A program made the position numbers and the translations under genes. Below, in pieces: positions 8,606-17,040 of a stretch of DNA of 64,000 bases. Every line of letters begins with the position of its first letter. Position 1 is the first letter of the stretch. Where the stretch lies: assembly GCA_022841665.1 (NCBI GenBank), contig JALHRB010000002.1, positions 186,001 through 250,000 of the forward strand. The letters run 5' to 3'. Below the pieces are notes generated by a model that was not told the origin of the DNA, searched no databases, and was given only the letters and a program-made list of their open reading frames with translations. This DNA is from Pseudolabrys sp. GTDB lineage: Bacteria > Pseudomonadota > Alphaproteobacteria > Rhizobiales > Xanthobacteraceae.

Positions 8606-8717
8606 GCGCCGGTTGCAGGCCAGGCCGGCGACACCTTTGCGGCGTTGTCGCGCCGGACCCGAGACGCTACGCTCTTCTCCAAGAACACGCGGCTACAAGT
8701 GTTTGTCGGGGGGAGAC

Positions 8718-10307
8718 ATGACGGACTTTGATGGCGTCGTGATTGGCGCCGGCCACAACGGCCTCACGACCGCCGCTTATCTTGCGCGCGCCGGCATGAA
8801 GGTTGCGGTGCTCGAGCGCAATGCCCGCATCGGTGGCGGCAGCAGCACCGAGGAACGCATCCTCCCCGGCTTCAAGCTCAATCTGCACGCCAATTTCTAC
8901 ATGGGCATCGGGCTTTGCCCGCTGCTCAAGGATCTCGAGCTGCATCGTTTCGGCTTTTCCTACATCGAACCGCCGGTGCAACAGGCGGCCGCCTTCCGCG
9001 ACGGCACCTGCGTGGTGATCCACAAGGACCTCGACAAGACCTGCGCGTCGCTGGCGCGTTTCTCCAAACAGGACGCCGAGACCTTCCGCGAGCTGTGGCA
9101 CACCTACTGCGAGGAGATGCGGCCGCTGCTGGTGTCGCTGCTTTACAACGCGCCGATGCCGCGCGAGCAACTGCTCGACCGGCTGAGCGGGCCGAAGGCC
9201 AAGGAGCTGCTCAGCCACGCCCAGCACGACCTGTTCAGCGTCGTGCGCAAGCATTTCGTCGACGAGCGTATCCGCACGCTGTTCACGTCCTACATGCACG
9301 TCATCACCACCGAGAACGTGCCCGGCGCCGGCATCGTGTTCCCGGCGATCTTCGCCAATATCGCCAGCTTCACCCTGCCGGTCGGCGGCGCGCATACCTT
9401 GCCGCTGGCGCTGGCGCGCGTGGTGGAGGCGGGGGGAGGTACGGTCGTCACCAATGCCGAGGTGAAGGAGATCGAGGTGAAGGGCGGCCGCGCCACCGGC
9501 GTCAAGCTCGCCGACGGCCGCTTCATCGGCGGCAGCAAATTCGTCGCCAGCGCCATCGATTTCCCGATGACGCTTACGATGGCGGGCGAGGAGCGTTTCC
9601 CCGACCCGGTGCGCGAGAAGGCGAAGGCCTGGCACTGGGGCAACCACAGCCTCGTCACCTTGCATCTGGCGCTCAAGGATGCGCCGCGCTACCGCGCCGA
9701 GGCTTTCGATCCCGACATGGCGCGCGCCTACAATATCTTCTTCGGCATGGACAACATCGACGAAGTGGCGAGCTGCTTCGACGACTGCGCCGCCAAGAAA
9801 TTCCCCAAGGTGCTGATGGGCAACGGCGCCTGCAACAGCGCCTTCGATCCGACCTACGCGCCGGCCGGCGGGAACAGCGCGTTCTGGTGGCCGTTTGCGC
9901 CTTACTCGGTCGACGGCAGCCCGCAGGAGTGGGACAGGAACCGCGCCGATTACACCCAGCGCATCCTGGATTACTGGCGCGTCTACGCCTCGAACCTCGA
10001 AGGCGACAATCTGTTGGGCAGTTACCTGTTCACGCCGCTCGACGTCGAACGCCTCAACGCCAACATGCGCCAGGGCGCCGTGCGCATGGGCGCCTATGTG
10101 CCGAACCAGCTCGGCATCAATCGCCCGCACCCGCTGATGCCCGGCTCGCGCACGCCGGTGGAGGGGCTTTATCTGTGCGGCTCGTCGTCCGGCAATGGCG
10201 GCGGCGTCAACGGCGCCCCCGGCTACATCGCCGCCAACGCCATCGCCGACGACTTGAGGCTCAAGCGCGCCTGGACGCCGGTGCCGCCGCCGGAATGGCG
10301 GCATTAA
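8718..10307 (+). CDS. FAD/NAD(P)-binding oxidoreductase, CrtI/PYROXD2-like
   Basis: A 529-aa flavoprotein of the phytoene-desaturase-like amine-oxidase superfamily. The Rossmann ADP-binding motif is right at the N-terminus (VVIGAGHNGLTTAAYLARAG, then Glu in VLERN), followed by RIGGGSSTEE. The C-terminal FAD motif is LYLCGSSSGNGGGVNGAPGYIAANAI. This full-length type (about 520-550 aa) resembles eukaryotic PYROXD2 and uncharacterised bacterial homologues more than true carotenoid desaturases, and no other carotenoid genes are nearby. Start ATG 8718 has GGGGGGAG just upstream; the frame is open further back without similarity. The substrate is unknown. Confidence 0.88.
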   Translation: MTDFDGVVIGAGHNGLTTAAYLARAGMKVAVLERNARIGGGSSTEERILPGFKLNLHANFYMGIGLCPLLKDLELHRFGFSYIEPPVQQAAAFRDGTCVVIHKDLDKTCASLARFSKQDAETFRELWHTYCEEMRPLLVSLLYNAPMPREQLLDRLSGPKAKELLSHAQHDLFSVVRKHFVDERIRTLFTSYMHVITTENVPGAGIVFPAIFANIASFTLPVGGAHTLPLALARVVEAGGGTVVTNAEVKEIEVKGGRATGVKLADGRFIGGSKFVASAIDFPMTLTMAGEERFPDPVREKAKAWHWGNHSLVTLHLALKDAPRYRAEAFDPDMARAYNIFFGMDNIDEVASCFDDCAAKKFPKVLMGNGACNSAFDPTYAPAGGNSAFWWPFAPYSVDGSPQEWDRNRADYTQRILDYWRVYASNLEGDNLLGSYLFTPLDVERLNANMRQGAVRMGAYVPNQLGINRPHPLMPGSRTPVEGLYLCGSSSGNGGGVNGAPGYIAANAIADDLRLKRAWTPVPPPEWRH

Positions 10308-10332
10308 AGTAGCGACCCGCATGGCTCTCAAT

Positions 10333-10437
10333 TCCCTCCCCCTGAAAGGGGGAGGGTCAGGGAGGGGGTCATCGTTTTTTCAATTGACCCCCACCCGGCG
10401 AGCTTTGCTCGCCGACCTCCCCCTTGCAGGGGGAGGT
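10333..10437. repeat. Palindromic intergenic repeat, CTCCCCCT family (copy 1)
   Basis: Two hairpins of the type CCTCCCCCTgaaAGGGGGAGG flank a TGACCCCCACCC core, forming an imperfect dyad of about 105 bp. Related copies lie at 22567-22685, 24873-24981 and 35961-36076. All are intergenic, in the manner of REP/BIME-like elements. Confidence 0.75.
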
Positions 10438-10450
10438 GAGAAAGAGGCGC

Positions 10451-10464
10451 TTGACCTGCATCAA
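10451..10464 (+). promoter_or_regulatory. FixK/FNR box upstream of the CBS-BON gene
   Basis: TTGACCTGCATCAA fits TTGA-N6-TCAA exactly. Its centre is 58.5 bp before the CBS-BON start codon, so with class II geometry (centre at -41.5) transcription would start near 10499, leaving a short leader with GGAGA before the ATG. Confidence 0.85.
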
Positions 10465-10515
10465 GAGACCGGCGTGGCCGGCATGGTCTGATTCCGCGGA
10501 ACACGGAGACAAGCC

Positions 10516-11238
10516 ATGCAAGCCAAGGACGTGATGACGCGCGACGTCGTTTCCATCGGCCCGGACGCCACTGTGTTGCAGGCGGCGCGGCTGATGCTCC
10601 AGCACCGCATCAGCGGCTTGCCGGTGATCGACAACGCCGGCGCACTGGTCGGCGTTCTCTCCGAAGGCGATTTCCTGCGCCGTCAGGAGACCGCGACCGA
10701 GCGCCGGCGCTCGCGCTGGCTCGAATTCCTCATGGGCCCGGGCAAGATCGCCGCTGAGTACACGCATTCGCACGGCAGCAAGGTGTCCGAGGTGATGACC
10801 GATACGATCCACACTGTCACCGAGGACGCCGCGCTGGAATACATCGTCGAATTGATGGAGCGCCACCGCATCAAACGCGTGCCGGTCGTGCGCGCCGGTA
10901 AGGTCGTCGGCATTGTCACCCGCTCCAACCTCATGCACGCCATGGTCAGCCTGGCGCGCGCCACGCCGGCGGCGGCGCAGGACGATGCCGCCATCCGCGA
11001 CAGCCTGCTCGCCGTGATCGAGCGCGAAAAATGGGCGCCCGCCGCCATGGTCAATGTCGTCGTACGTGACGGCGTCGTGGAACTGTGGGGCGCTGTGTTG
11101 GACGACCGCCAGCGCGCCGCGCTCAAGGTCGCCGCCGAAAACACCGCCGGCGTCAAGGCGGTGAAAGATCACCTGGTCTGGGTCGAGCCGACCTCCGGCA
11201 TGGTCATCGAGCCGCCCGCCAACGCGCTGAAGCACTGA
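10516..11238 (+). CDS. CBS-domain pair with C-terminal BON domain
   Basis: A 240-aa soluble protein with two CBS repeats (MQAKDVMTRDVVSIGPDATVLQ… and VSEVMTDTIHTVTEDAALEYI…, each ending in a GVLSEGDF/GIVTRSNL strand), which usually bind adenosyl nucleotides. A BON-like region follows (IRDSLLAVIEREKW…VNVVVRDGVVELWGAV…VKAVKDHLVWVEP, about residues 158-230), a fold seen in phospholipid-interacting or envelope-stress proteins. There is no signal peptide or membrane segment. CBS-BON proteins are widespread in rhizobia and several are oxygen regulated. The FixK box upstream places it in the microaerobic regulon. Role inferred: an energy-charge sensor or stress protein; partner unknown. Confidence 0.9.
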   Translation: MQAKDVMTRDVVSIGPDATVLQAARLMLQHRISGLPVIDNAGALVGVLSEGDFLRRQETATERRRSRWLEFLMGPGKIAAEYTHSHGSKVSEVMTDTIHTVTEDAALEYIVELMERHRIKRVPVVRAGKVVGIVTRSNLMHAMVSLARATPAAAQDDAAIRDSLLAVIEREKWAPAAMVNVVVRDGVVELWGAVLDDRQRAALKVAAENTAGVKAVKDHLVWVEPTSGMVIEPPANALKH

Positions 11239-11385
11239 GGACCAATCCGCCGCCGATCAGGGGCGGATCGTAAGGCGTGCGGCTGCGGCCTCGGCGAGGC
11301 GCACCGCGCGCCTTTGTCGTTCAGGGCCGGCAAGGCGCCGGCCCGGATCGTTGCAATTGCGATGGAAGCCCGCGGCCGCCCGCCG

Positions 11386-13017
11386 TCACGCGGCCTTGCG
11401 CGTCTGCTTCGTGACGCGCGGCGCTTGCTGCTTTGCCGGCGCCACGGCAGGCGCGCTCTGGAACTTGAAGACGTCGAGCGCCTTTTTGAACTTGCTCACG
11501 CTCTCTTCGAGGCCGGTGGTCGCCTTTCTCGCCTCGTCGACGAGCGCGGCATTCTGTTGCGTCACCTCGTCCATCTGCGTGATGGCTTGGTTGACCTGCC
11601 CGATGCCGGAGCTTTGTTCGACCGATGCGCTCGAAACGTCGCTCATGATGCCGGTGACGCGGTTCACCGCCGCAATGATTTCCTGCATGGTTGCACCGGC
11701 GTCGCGCGCCAGAACCGTCCCGCTGTTCACCTTGCTGGTTGAGGCATCGACCAGCTGCTTGATCTCCATCGCGGCCGCCGCGCACCGCTGGGCCAGCGCG
11801 CGCACCTCGCTCGCGACCACCGAGAAGCCTCGACCGGCTTCGCCGGCACGCGCGGCTTCGACCGCGGCGTTGAGCGCAAGCAGGTTGGTTTGAGAAGCGA
11901 TGCCGTCGATGATGGTGACGATTTCCGAGATCTTCTCCGACGAAGCGCTGATGTCGGCAATGGTCGAAACCACTTGCTGCATGACCTTTCCGCCCTTTTC
12001 CGCGGTGGCCAGAGCGGTGCCGGCCACGTCGTTGCCCTGCGTGGAGCGGTCGGCGTTTTGTTTCACCGTCGAGGCGAGTTGCTCCATGCTGGCGGCCGTT
12101 TCCTCGAGCGCGGCGGCTTGTGAGTCCGTTCGCCCCGACAGGTCCTGATTGCCGGAAGCGATGTTGCGCGTCGTCGCCTGCATTTGTTCGAAGCTGTCCT
12201 GCACATCGCCGATGATGCTGCGGAAGACGATGTTCATCTGGCGTAGCGCGCGCAGCATTTGACCCATTTCGTCGGTGCGCTCGGTCTCGACGCGGGTGGT
12301 CATGTCGCCGCCCGCCATGGCTTGACTCACCTTGATCGCTTGCTTCAGCGGAACCAGGATCTTGCTGGCCAGGAAGTACCAGAACCACGCGATCGCAACG
12401 ACATTCGTCGCGGCAAGCGCGCTCAGCCACACGTTCCAATCCGCGCCGTTGCTGGCGAACCAGGCGGCCGAGCCGCTGATGCCGGTTGAAACGAGCAGGA
12501 ACGAAAGGGTCAGCGCGACGCTCGTTCGCAGCGAAAGGCGCGTGAGCTCGATGAGTTTGCCCAGCAGACCCGGCCGCACGATGCGGCCCTGGCGGAGCGT
12601 CAGCCTGTAGCCCTTGGCAGCCTTCTGATACAGCGCCGTGGCCGCCGCGACCTGGTCGCGCGTCGGCTTGGTGCGCACCGACATGTAGCCGACGGGAGTG
12701 CCGCCTTGCACGACCGGCGTGACGTTGGCGAGCACCCAATAGAAGTCGCCGTTCTTGCGCCGGTTTTTGACCATGCCGGTCCACGGCAAACCGGATTTGA
12801 TCGTCGCCCACAAATCGGCGAATGCCGCTTTCGGCATGTCAGGGTGCCGCAGAATGTTCTGCGGCGCGCCGAGCAATTCCTCTTCGGTGAAGCCGCTGGC
12901 CTCGACGAAGTAGGGATTGGCGTAGGTGATGTTCCCTTGGAGATCGGTGGTCGAAATGATGGTCTGCGTGTCACTGACCATATATTCGACGGCGGTCACA
13001 GGGGAATTGATGCGCAT
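11386..13017 (-). CDS. Methyl-accepting chemotaxis protein with N-terminal PAS (Aer-like)
   Basis: A 543-aa chemoreceptor. The N-terminal PAS domain ([30 protein letters not shown]…[24 protein letters not shown]) resembles the FAD-binding PAS of Aer. Two hydrophobic segments (about 155-200) form a membrane hairpin with almost no periplasmic loop, followed by HAMP and the MCP signalling coiled coil with hairpin tip ([32 protein letters not shown]…[11 protein letters not shown]). This layout suits sensing of internal redox or oxygen. The end is Lys/Arg/Ala-rich with no NWETF-type pentapeptide. I start at ATG 13017, preceded by AGGACGAGATACC; a 16-residue longer frame lacks similarity. Its place among the Fix genes suggests aerotaxis. 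Confidence 0.93.
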   Translation of the reverse strand: MRINSPVTAVEYMVSDTQTIISTTDLQGNITYANPYFVEASGFTEEELLGAPQNILRHPDMPKAAFADLWATIKSGLPWTGMVKNRRKNGDFYWVLANVTPVVQGGTPVGYMSVRTKPTRDQVAAATALYQKAAKGYRLTLRQGRIVRPGLLGKLIELTRLSLRTSVALTLSFLLVSTGISGSAAWFASNGADWNVWLSALAATNVVAIAWFWYFLASKILVPLKQAIKVSQAMAGGDMTTRVETERTDEMGQMLRALRQMNIVFRSIIGDVQDSFEQMQATTRNIASGNQDLSGRTDSQAAALEETAASMEQLASTVKQNADRSTQGNDVAGTALATAEKGGKVMQQVVSTIADISASSEKISEIVTIIDGIASQTNLLALNAAVEAARAGEAGRGFSVVASEVRALAQRCAAAAMEIKQLVDASTSKVNSGTVLARDAGATMQEIIAAVNRVTGIMSDVSSASVEQSSGIGQVNQAITQMDEVTQQNAALVDEARKATTGLEESVSKFKKALDVFKFQSAPAVAPAKQQAPRVTKQTRKAA

Positions 13018-13350
13018 GGTATCTCGTCCTGTCTGTTGTTCGGATGCCGAAACGGACTCGCGCAATTCGCTGCGCTAACCGGTCGCGTCGCGGGTGGCGC
13101 GGCCCCGATCGTGAACAAGTTGAAGCTCCCCGACGAGCGGTATGATTATGACGCAGCCGATTGCGGCTTGGTTAACGTATGGTTATGAACTTGATCGAAT
13201 ACATTGTTCTCATGGAATCTTGCTGTATTAGAAAAATCGATGCTAATAAAATCTCTTAGTTAATCTTGGCGTTCGGCTTGATTATTGTCAATTGCTGCCA
13301 CGATTTACCTGAAGTTTAGTCAAGCCGGCCTCCCGAAACGGGCAGCGCGA
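13018..13350. other. Gene-free AT-richer stretch between the chemoreceptor and the FixK-controlled genes
   Basis: This 333-bp stretch has no convincing gene. The section 13140-13320 is clearly richer in A/T than the neighbours and most likely holds the promoter of the minus-strand chemoreceptor. No TTGA-N6-TCAA box and no repeat family seen elsewhere in the window occurs in it. Confidence 0.5.
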
Positions 13351-13533
13351 ATGGAAGAAGCTGGTGCGGCCCTCGACGCTGTCGAGCAGGATCGCGCCGC
13401 CGCCACCGCGTAGGTGCTGGCCGACGACGGCTTCAGCCTTGGCGTGCTCTATCGCGGCGACCGCGCGCCGGTGGCGCCGCCGCTTGAGCCACAGATCGCC
13501 GTCGCCGACATCGAGCGCGAGTTCGCGCTCTAG
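13351..13533 (+). pseudogene. Possible decayed gene fragment (61 codons with internal TAG)
   Basis: Reading from ATG 13351 gives MEEAGAALDAVEQDRAAATA, then TAG at 13411, then in the same frame VLADDGFSLGVLYRGDRAPV and ending EREFAL before TAG 13531. The second half looks like real coding sequence and resembles, weakly, the C-terminus of a 2-oxoacid:ferredoxin oxidoreductase beta subunit (…LGVLYR-x-DRP…). No rest of such a gene is present. It may be a deletion scar left in front of the microaerobic block. The similarity is from memory. Confidence 0.35.
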
Positions 13534-13544
13534 TTCCGTCGCCG

Positions 13545-13558
13545 TTGACTTGCATCAA
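13545..13558 (+). promoter_or_regulatory. FixK/FNR box upstream of the LTXXQ-motif gene
   Basis: TTGACTTGCATCAA fits TTGA-N6-TCAA. The centre is about 68 bp before ATG 13620; the predicted class II start would be near 13593, with GGAGG at 13608-13612 as ribosome site. Confidence 0.85.
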
Positions 13559-13619
13559 GGCGCGCGCAGGCCGCGCGCACCAAGATTAGCACTAACGATT
13601 TTCAGCCGGAGGATAGGCC

Positions 13620-14210
13620 ATGAAAGCTCGCCTCGCCGTCATTACTGCACTCGCGTTCGGCAGTCTCACGATCATGAGCGCATCGTTGCTCGCGCAACCG
13701 GCCGGGCCGGGTGCGGGAACTCCGCCCGCCGTAGGCGGTCCGGGCCTGGGTGGCGGCCCTGGTCCTGGCCCCGGCGGTGGCCGCGGGCCAGGCGCCGGCG
13801 GTTACGGCTGGGGACCCGGCATGATGATGGGTCCCGGCATGATGGGCAGCGGCATGCGCGGCTTCGGCGCCATGTGCAGCCCGCAAGCCGCGGGCCTTGC
13901 CGAATGGCGCACGCAGCGCATCGAGCGGCTGATTCAGCCGACCGAGGTGCAGCGCAAGGCACTCGACGATTTGCGCGCCGCGTCGGCCAAGGCGGCCGAA
14001 ACGATCGCCGCCGCTTGTCCGCGCGAGTTCCCGGCCGGCGCCAGCGCGCGTCTCGAACTGATGGAGAAGCGCATGGAGGCGATGCTGGCCGCGCTCAAGA
14101 CCGTGCGCCCGGCCTTCGACGCCTTCTTCGCCACGCTCACCGACGAGCAGAAGGCGCGCATCAATGCCGGCGGGCCGCGGCACTGGGGCTGGCGCGGCTG
14201 GCGCAACTGA
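13620..14210 (+). CDS. Periplasmic Met/Gly/Pro-rich LTXXQ-motif (Spy/CpxP-like) protein
   Basis: A 196-aa secreted protein. A signal peptide (MKARLAVITALAFGSLTIMSASLLAQP) is followed by a low-complexity Gly/Pro stretch (about 28-62), then a methionine-rich segment (GPGMMMGPGMMGSGM, about 66-80) and an all-helical C-terminal half with an LTDEQKARI motif of the Spy/CpxP family (LTxxQ). Family members act as periplasmic chaperones or metal-stress sensors; the clustered Met residues would suit Cu(I) binding. It stands alone between a FixK box and a terminator, immediately before ccoN, so it is likely made together with the copper-containing cbb3 oxidase. A role in periplasmic copper handling or oxidase maturation is inference. 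Confidence 0.82.
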   Translation: MKARLAVITALAFGSLTIMSASLLAQPAGPGAGTPPAVGGPGLGGGPGPGPGGGRGPGAGGYGWGPGMMMGPGMMGSGMRGFGAMCSPQAAGLAEWRTQRIERLIQPTEVQRKALDDLRAASAKAAETIAAACPREFPAGASARLELMEKRMEAMLAALKTVRPAFDAFFATLTDEQKARINAGGPRHWGWRGWRN

Positions 14211-14239
14211 CGCAGCTGGCCCGCCCGCACCGACATCCG

Positions 14240-14273
14240 CAAGCCCCCGGCCGACGCCGGGGCTTGTCCTTTT
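14240..14273 (+). terminator. Intrinsic terminator after the LTXXQ-motif gene
   Basis: AAGCCCC(C)GGC pairs with GCCGGGGCTT (one bulged C, loop CGAC), followed by GTCCTTTT. It ends 30 bp after the stop codon of the LTXXQ gene and 6 bp before the first ccoN-side FixK box. Confidence 0.7.
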
Positions 14274-14279
14274 AGCTGC

Positions 14280-14293
14280 TTGATCAAAATCAA
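14280..14293 (+). promoter_or_regulatory. FixK/FNR box, distal, upstream of ccoN
   Basis: TTGATCAAAATCAA fits TTGA-N6-TCAA. It lies about 104 bp (centre to centre) upstream of the proximal box, too far to activate the same start by class II contact. It may act as a class I/auxiliary site or be a spare. Confidence 0.65.
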
Positions 14294-14383
14294 GTTGCGC
14301 CCGTGCGCCGCGCATACCCCTTCGTCGGACGGCGAGCGGCGGCGTTAATTTCGTGCGATCCGCCCGTGCGCCGGCCTGTTCCT

Positions 14384-14397
14384 TTGACCTGTATCAA
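14384..14397 (+). promoter_or_regulatory. FixK/FNR box, proximal, of the ccoNOQP operon
   Basis: TTGACCTGTATCAA fits TTGA-N6-TCAA. Class II geometry puts the transcript start near 14432, with a GATAGT-like -10 at 14419-14424, leaving a leader of about 45 nt before the ccoN ATG at 14478. Confidence 0.88.
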
Positions 14398-14477
14398 GGA
14401 GCAAGAGCGCGCTTCGCCGATAGTGGCCGCGACTTCTCTTCTCGTCTCCGAGACCGGCCAATAACGGAACCACCCAC

Positions 14478-16127
14478 ATGGCGAACGCGCTCGCACCACA
14501 AAAAACCATGACCATTGGGGAGGGCGGCTCGGCGCTGACATTCGCTCTCCTGGCAATCCTCTCCATTGTGGTCGCCGCCAAGGCCCACACGCCGGAATAC
14601 GCCTTCCACGCTTATCTTTTTACCGCGGCCAGCATCGCCGCCGTCTTCGTCATCGTTAACCGCTACTACGAGCGCCCGGCTGCGCAGCCCCCGCTCGAGA
14701 TCGACGGCAAGCCCAACTACAACATGGGCCCGGTGAAGTTCACGTCCTTCGCCGCCGTGTTCTGGGGCATCGCCGGCTTCACCGTCGGCCTCGTCATCGC
14801 GCTCCAGCTCGCCTTCCCGGTGCTCAATTTCGATCTGCCGTGGACGACCTTCGGCCGCCTGCGCCCCTTGCACACCTCGGCGGTGATCTTCGCCTTCGGC
14901 GGCAACGTGCTGATCGCCACCTCGTTCTATGTGGTGCAGCGCACCTGCCGCGCGCGGCTGGCCGGCAACATAGCGCCCTGGTTCGTCGTGCTCGGCTACA
15001 ACTTCTTCATCGTCATCGCCGGCACCGGCTATCTGCTCGGCATCACTCAGTCGAAGGAATATGCCGAGCCGGAATGGTACTCGGACCTTTTCCTGACCGT
15101 CGTCTGGGTCGTCTACTTCCTCGTCTTCCTTGCGACCATCATGCGGCGCAAGGAGCCGCACATCTACGTCGCCAACTGGTTCTATCTCGCTTTCATCGTC
15201 ACCATCGCCGTGCTGCACCTCGGCAATAACGCGACGGTGCCGGTGTCGATCTTCTCTCCGAAGTCCTACATCGTCTGGTCGGGCGTGCAGGACGCCATGG
15301 TGCAGTGGTGGTACGGCCACAACGCGGTCGGCTTCTTCCTCACCGCCGGCTTCCTCGCCATCATGTACTACTTCATCCCGAAGCGCGCCGACCGGCCGGT
15401 CTATTCCTACCGCCTGTCGATCATTCACTTCTGGGCGCTGATCTTCCTCTACATCTGGGCCGGTCCGCACCACCTGCACTACACGGCGCTGCCCGACTGG
15501 GCGCAGACGCTCGGCATGACCTTCTCGATCATGCTGTGGATGCCCTCATGGGGCGGCATGATCAACGGCATCATGACGCTGTCGGGCGCCTGGGACAAAC
15601 TGCGCACCGATCCGGTGCTGCGCATGATGGTGGTGTCGGTCGCCTTCTACGGCATGTCGACCTTCGAAGGTCCGATGATGTCAGTGAAGGTGGTCAACTC
15701 GCTCTCGCATTACACCGATTGGACCATCGGCCACGTGCACTCCGGCGCGCTCGGCTGGGTCGGCTACGTCTCCTTCGGCGCGCTCTACTGCCTGATCCCG
15801 TGGCTGTGGAACCGGCCGCTCTACTCGCTCAAGCTCGTCAACTGGCACTTCTGGATCTCGACCATCGGCATCGTGCTCTACATCACCGCGATGTGGGTGT
15901 CGGGCATCCTGCAAGGCCTGATGTGGCGCGCCTACACCAAGCTCGGCTTCCTCGAATACTCCTTCGTCGAGACGGTCGAGGCCATGCATCCCTTCTACAT
16001 CATCCGTGCCCTCGGCGGGCTGCTGTTCCTCGCCGGCGCGCTGCTGATGGCCTGGAATCTCATCAAGACCGTGACTGCCGCGGAAGAGGCGGAGCCCGCC
16101 AAACTCGCGCTGGCGCCGGCGGAATAA
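14478..16127 (+). CDS. ccoN: Cytochrome cbb3 oxidase subunit I (CcoN)
   Basis: The 549-aa catalytic core of the high-affinity haem-copper oxidase that reduces O2 to water and pumps protons in the inner membrane. About twelve to fourteen membrane helices are visible. Metal sites: low-spin haem His in [16 protein letters not shown], Cu_B ligand in [11 protein letters not shown] (about 280), the His pair in [10 protein letters not shown] (about 330), and haem ligands in [17 protein letters not shown] (about 411-421). The length equals rhizobial FixN. It is the first gene of ccoNOQP, 13 bp before ccoO, under a proximal FixK box. Confidence 0.98.
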   Translation: MANALAPQKTMTIGEGGSALTFALLAILSIVVAAKAHTPEYAFHAYLFTAASIAAVFVIVNRYYERPAAQPPLEIDGKPNYNMGPVKFTSFAAVFWGIAGFTVGLVIALQLAFPVLNFDLPWTTFGRLRPLHTSAVIFAFGGNVLIATSFYVVQRTCRARLAGNIAPWFVVLGYNFFIVIAGTGYLLGITQSKEYAEPEWYSDLFLTVVWVVYFLVFLATIMRRKEPHIYVANWFYLAFIVTIAVLHLGNNATVPVSIFSPKSYIVWSGVQDAMVQWWYGHNAVGFFLTAGFLAIMYYFIPKRADRPVYSYRLSIIHFWALIFLYIWAGPHHLHYTALPDWAQTLGMTFSIMLWMPSWGGMINGIMTLSGAWDKLRTDPVLRMMVVSVAFYGMSTFEGPMMSVKVVNSLSHYTDWTIGHVHSGALGWVGYVSFGALYCLIPWLWNRPLYSLKLVNWHFWISTIGIVLYITAMWVSGILQGLMWRAYTKLGFLEYSFVETVEAMHPFYIIRALGGLLFLAGALLMAWNLIKTVTAAEEAEPAKLALAPAE

Positions 16128-16140
16128 GCGGGGAAAGAAA

Positions 16141-16875
16141 ATGTCGCTCTGGCAAAAACACGCGATCTTCGAGAAGAACTCGATCGTTCTCGTCATCGGC
16201 ATCCTGGTCGTGATCGCGATCGGCGGCCTGGTCGAGATCGTGCCGCTGTTCTACCTCAAGAACACGATCGAGAAGGTCGAAGGCGTGCGGCCCTATACGC
16301 CGCTCGAACTCGCCGGCCGCAACGTCTATGTGCGCGAGGGCTGCTATCTCTGCCATTCGCAGATGATCAGGCCTCTGCGCGACGAGGTCGAGCGCTACGG
16401 CCACTACTCGCTCGCCGCCGAAAGCATGTACGACAAGCCGTTCCAGTGGGGGTCCAAGCGCACGGGTCCGGATCTCGCCCGCGTCGGCGGCAAGTATTCC
16501 GACGATTGGCACCGCGATCACCTGAAGGACCCGCGTTCGGTGGTGCCCGGCTCGGTGATGCCGAAATACTCCTGGCTGGCCGAGACCGAGCTCGACTTCA
16601 AGCACGTCGCGCAGGACCTGAAAGTCCAGGCGCTGCTCGGCGTGCCCTACAACGCGGACATGATCGCAAAGGCGCAGGCCGACGTGGTGACGCAAGCCAC
16701 CACCGACAGCCCGGATGCCGCCGATCTCGCCAAGCGCTATCCCAAAGCGCAGGCGCGCGACTTCGACGGCAACCCTGCCAGCGTCACCGAAGCCGACGCG
16801 CTCATCGCCTATCTGCAGATGCTCGGCACGCAGGTGGACTTCAAGCTCTACGACGACAAAGCCAACATCCGGTGA
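16141..16875 (+). CDS. ccoO: Cytochrome cbb3 oxidase subunit II (CcoO), monohaem c
   Basis: A 244-aa membrane-anchored cytochrome c. One N-terminal helix (residues 13-38) is followed by a periplasmic domain with a single haem c motif CYLCH (Cys68, Cys71, His72) and the conserved [18 protein letters not shown] segment. The distal Met ligand is likely in [12 protein letters not shown]. It passes electrons from CcoP to the CcoN haems. The ccoQ start follows 5 bp after its stop. Confidence 0.97.
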   Translation: MSLWQKHAIFEKNSIVLVIGILVVIAIGGLVEIVPLFYLKNTIEKVEGVRPYTPLELAGRNVYVREGCYLCHSQMIRPLRDEVERYGHYSLAAESMYDKPFQWGSKRTGPDLARVGGKYSDDWHRDHLKDPRSVVPGSVMPKYSWLAETELDFKHVAQDLKVQALLGVPYNADMIAKAQADVVTQATTDSPDAADLAKRYPKAQARDFDGNPASVTEADALIAYLQMLGTQVDFKLYDDKANIR

Positions 16876-16880
16876 TCGCA

Positions 16881-17036
16881 ATGGACCCGACTTATCGCGC
16901 TCTTGCCGAATTCGCGCAGACCTGGGGTCTCGCTTATTTCGTCGTCGTGTTCCTGGCGGTGCTCGCTTATGCGCTGTGGCCGTCGCGCAAGCAGCAATTC
17001 GAAGAAGCAGCGCGCATTCCGCTGCGGGAGGACTGA
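16881..17036 (+). CDS. ccoQ: Cytochrome cbb3 oxidase subunit CcoQ
   Basis: A 51-aa single-helix protein (MDPTYRALAEFAQTWGLAYF…) with one membrane span (about 15-33) and a short charged tail (ARIPLRED). Size, position between ccoO and ccoP, and the LAYALWPSRK pattern identify CcoQ/FixQ, which stabilises the CcoNO-CcoP assembly. It starts at ATG 16881 and ends 4 bp before the ccoP GTG. Confidence 0.94.
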   Translation: MDPTYRALAEFAQTWGLAYFVVVFLAVLAYALWPSRKQQFEEAARIPLRED

Positions 17037-17040
17037 AGCC

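Noticed and set aside
13190-13205. TTGATCGAATACA as a sixth FixK box
   Set aside because: The right half does not read TCAA at the required spacing.
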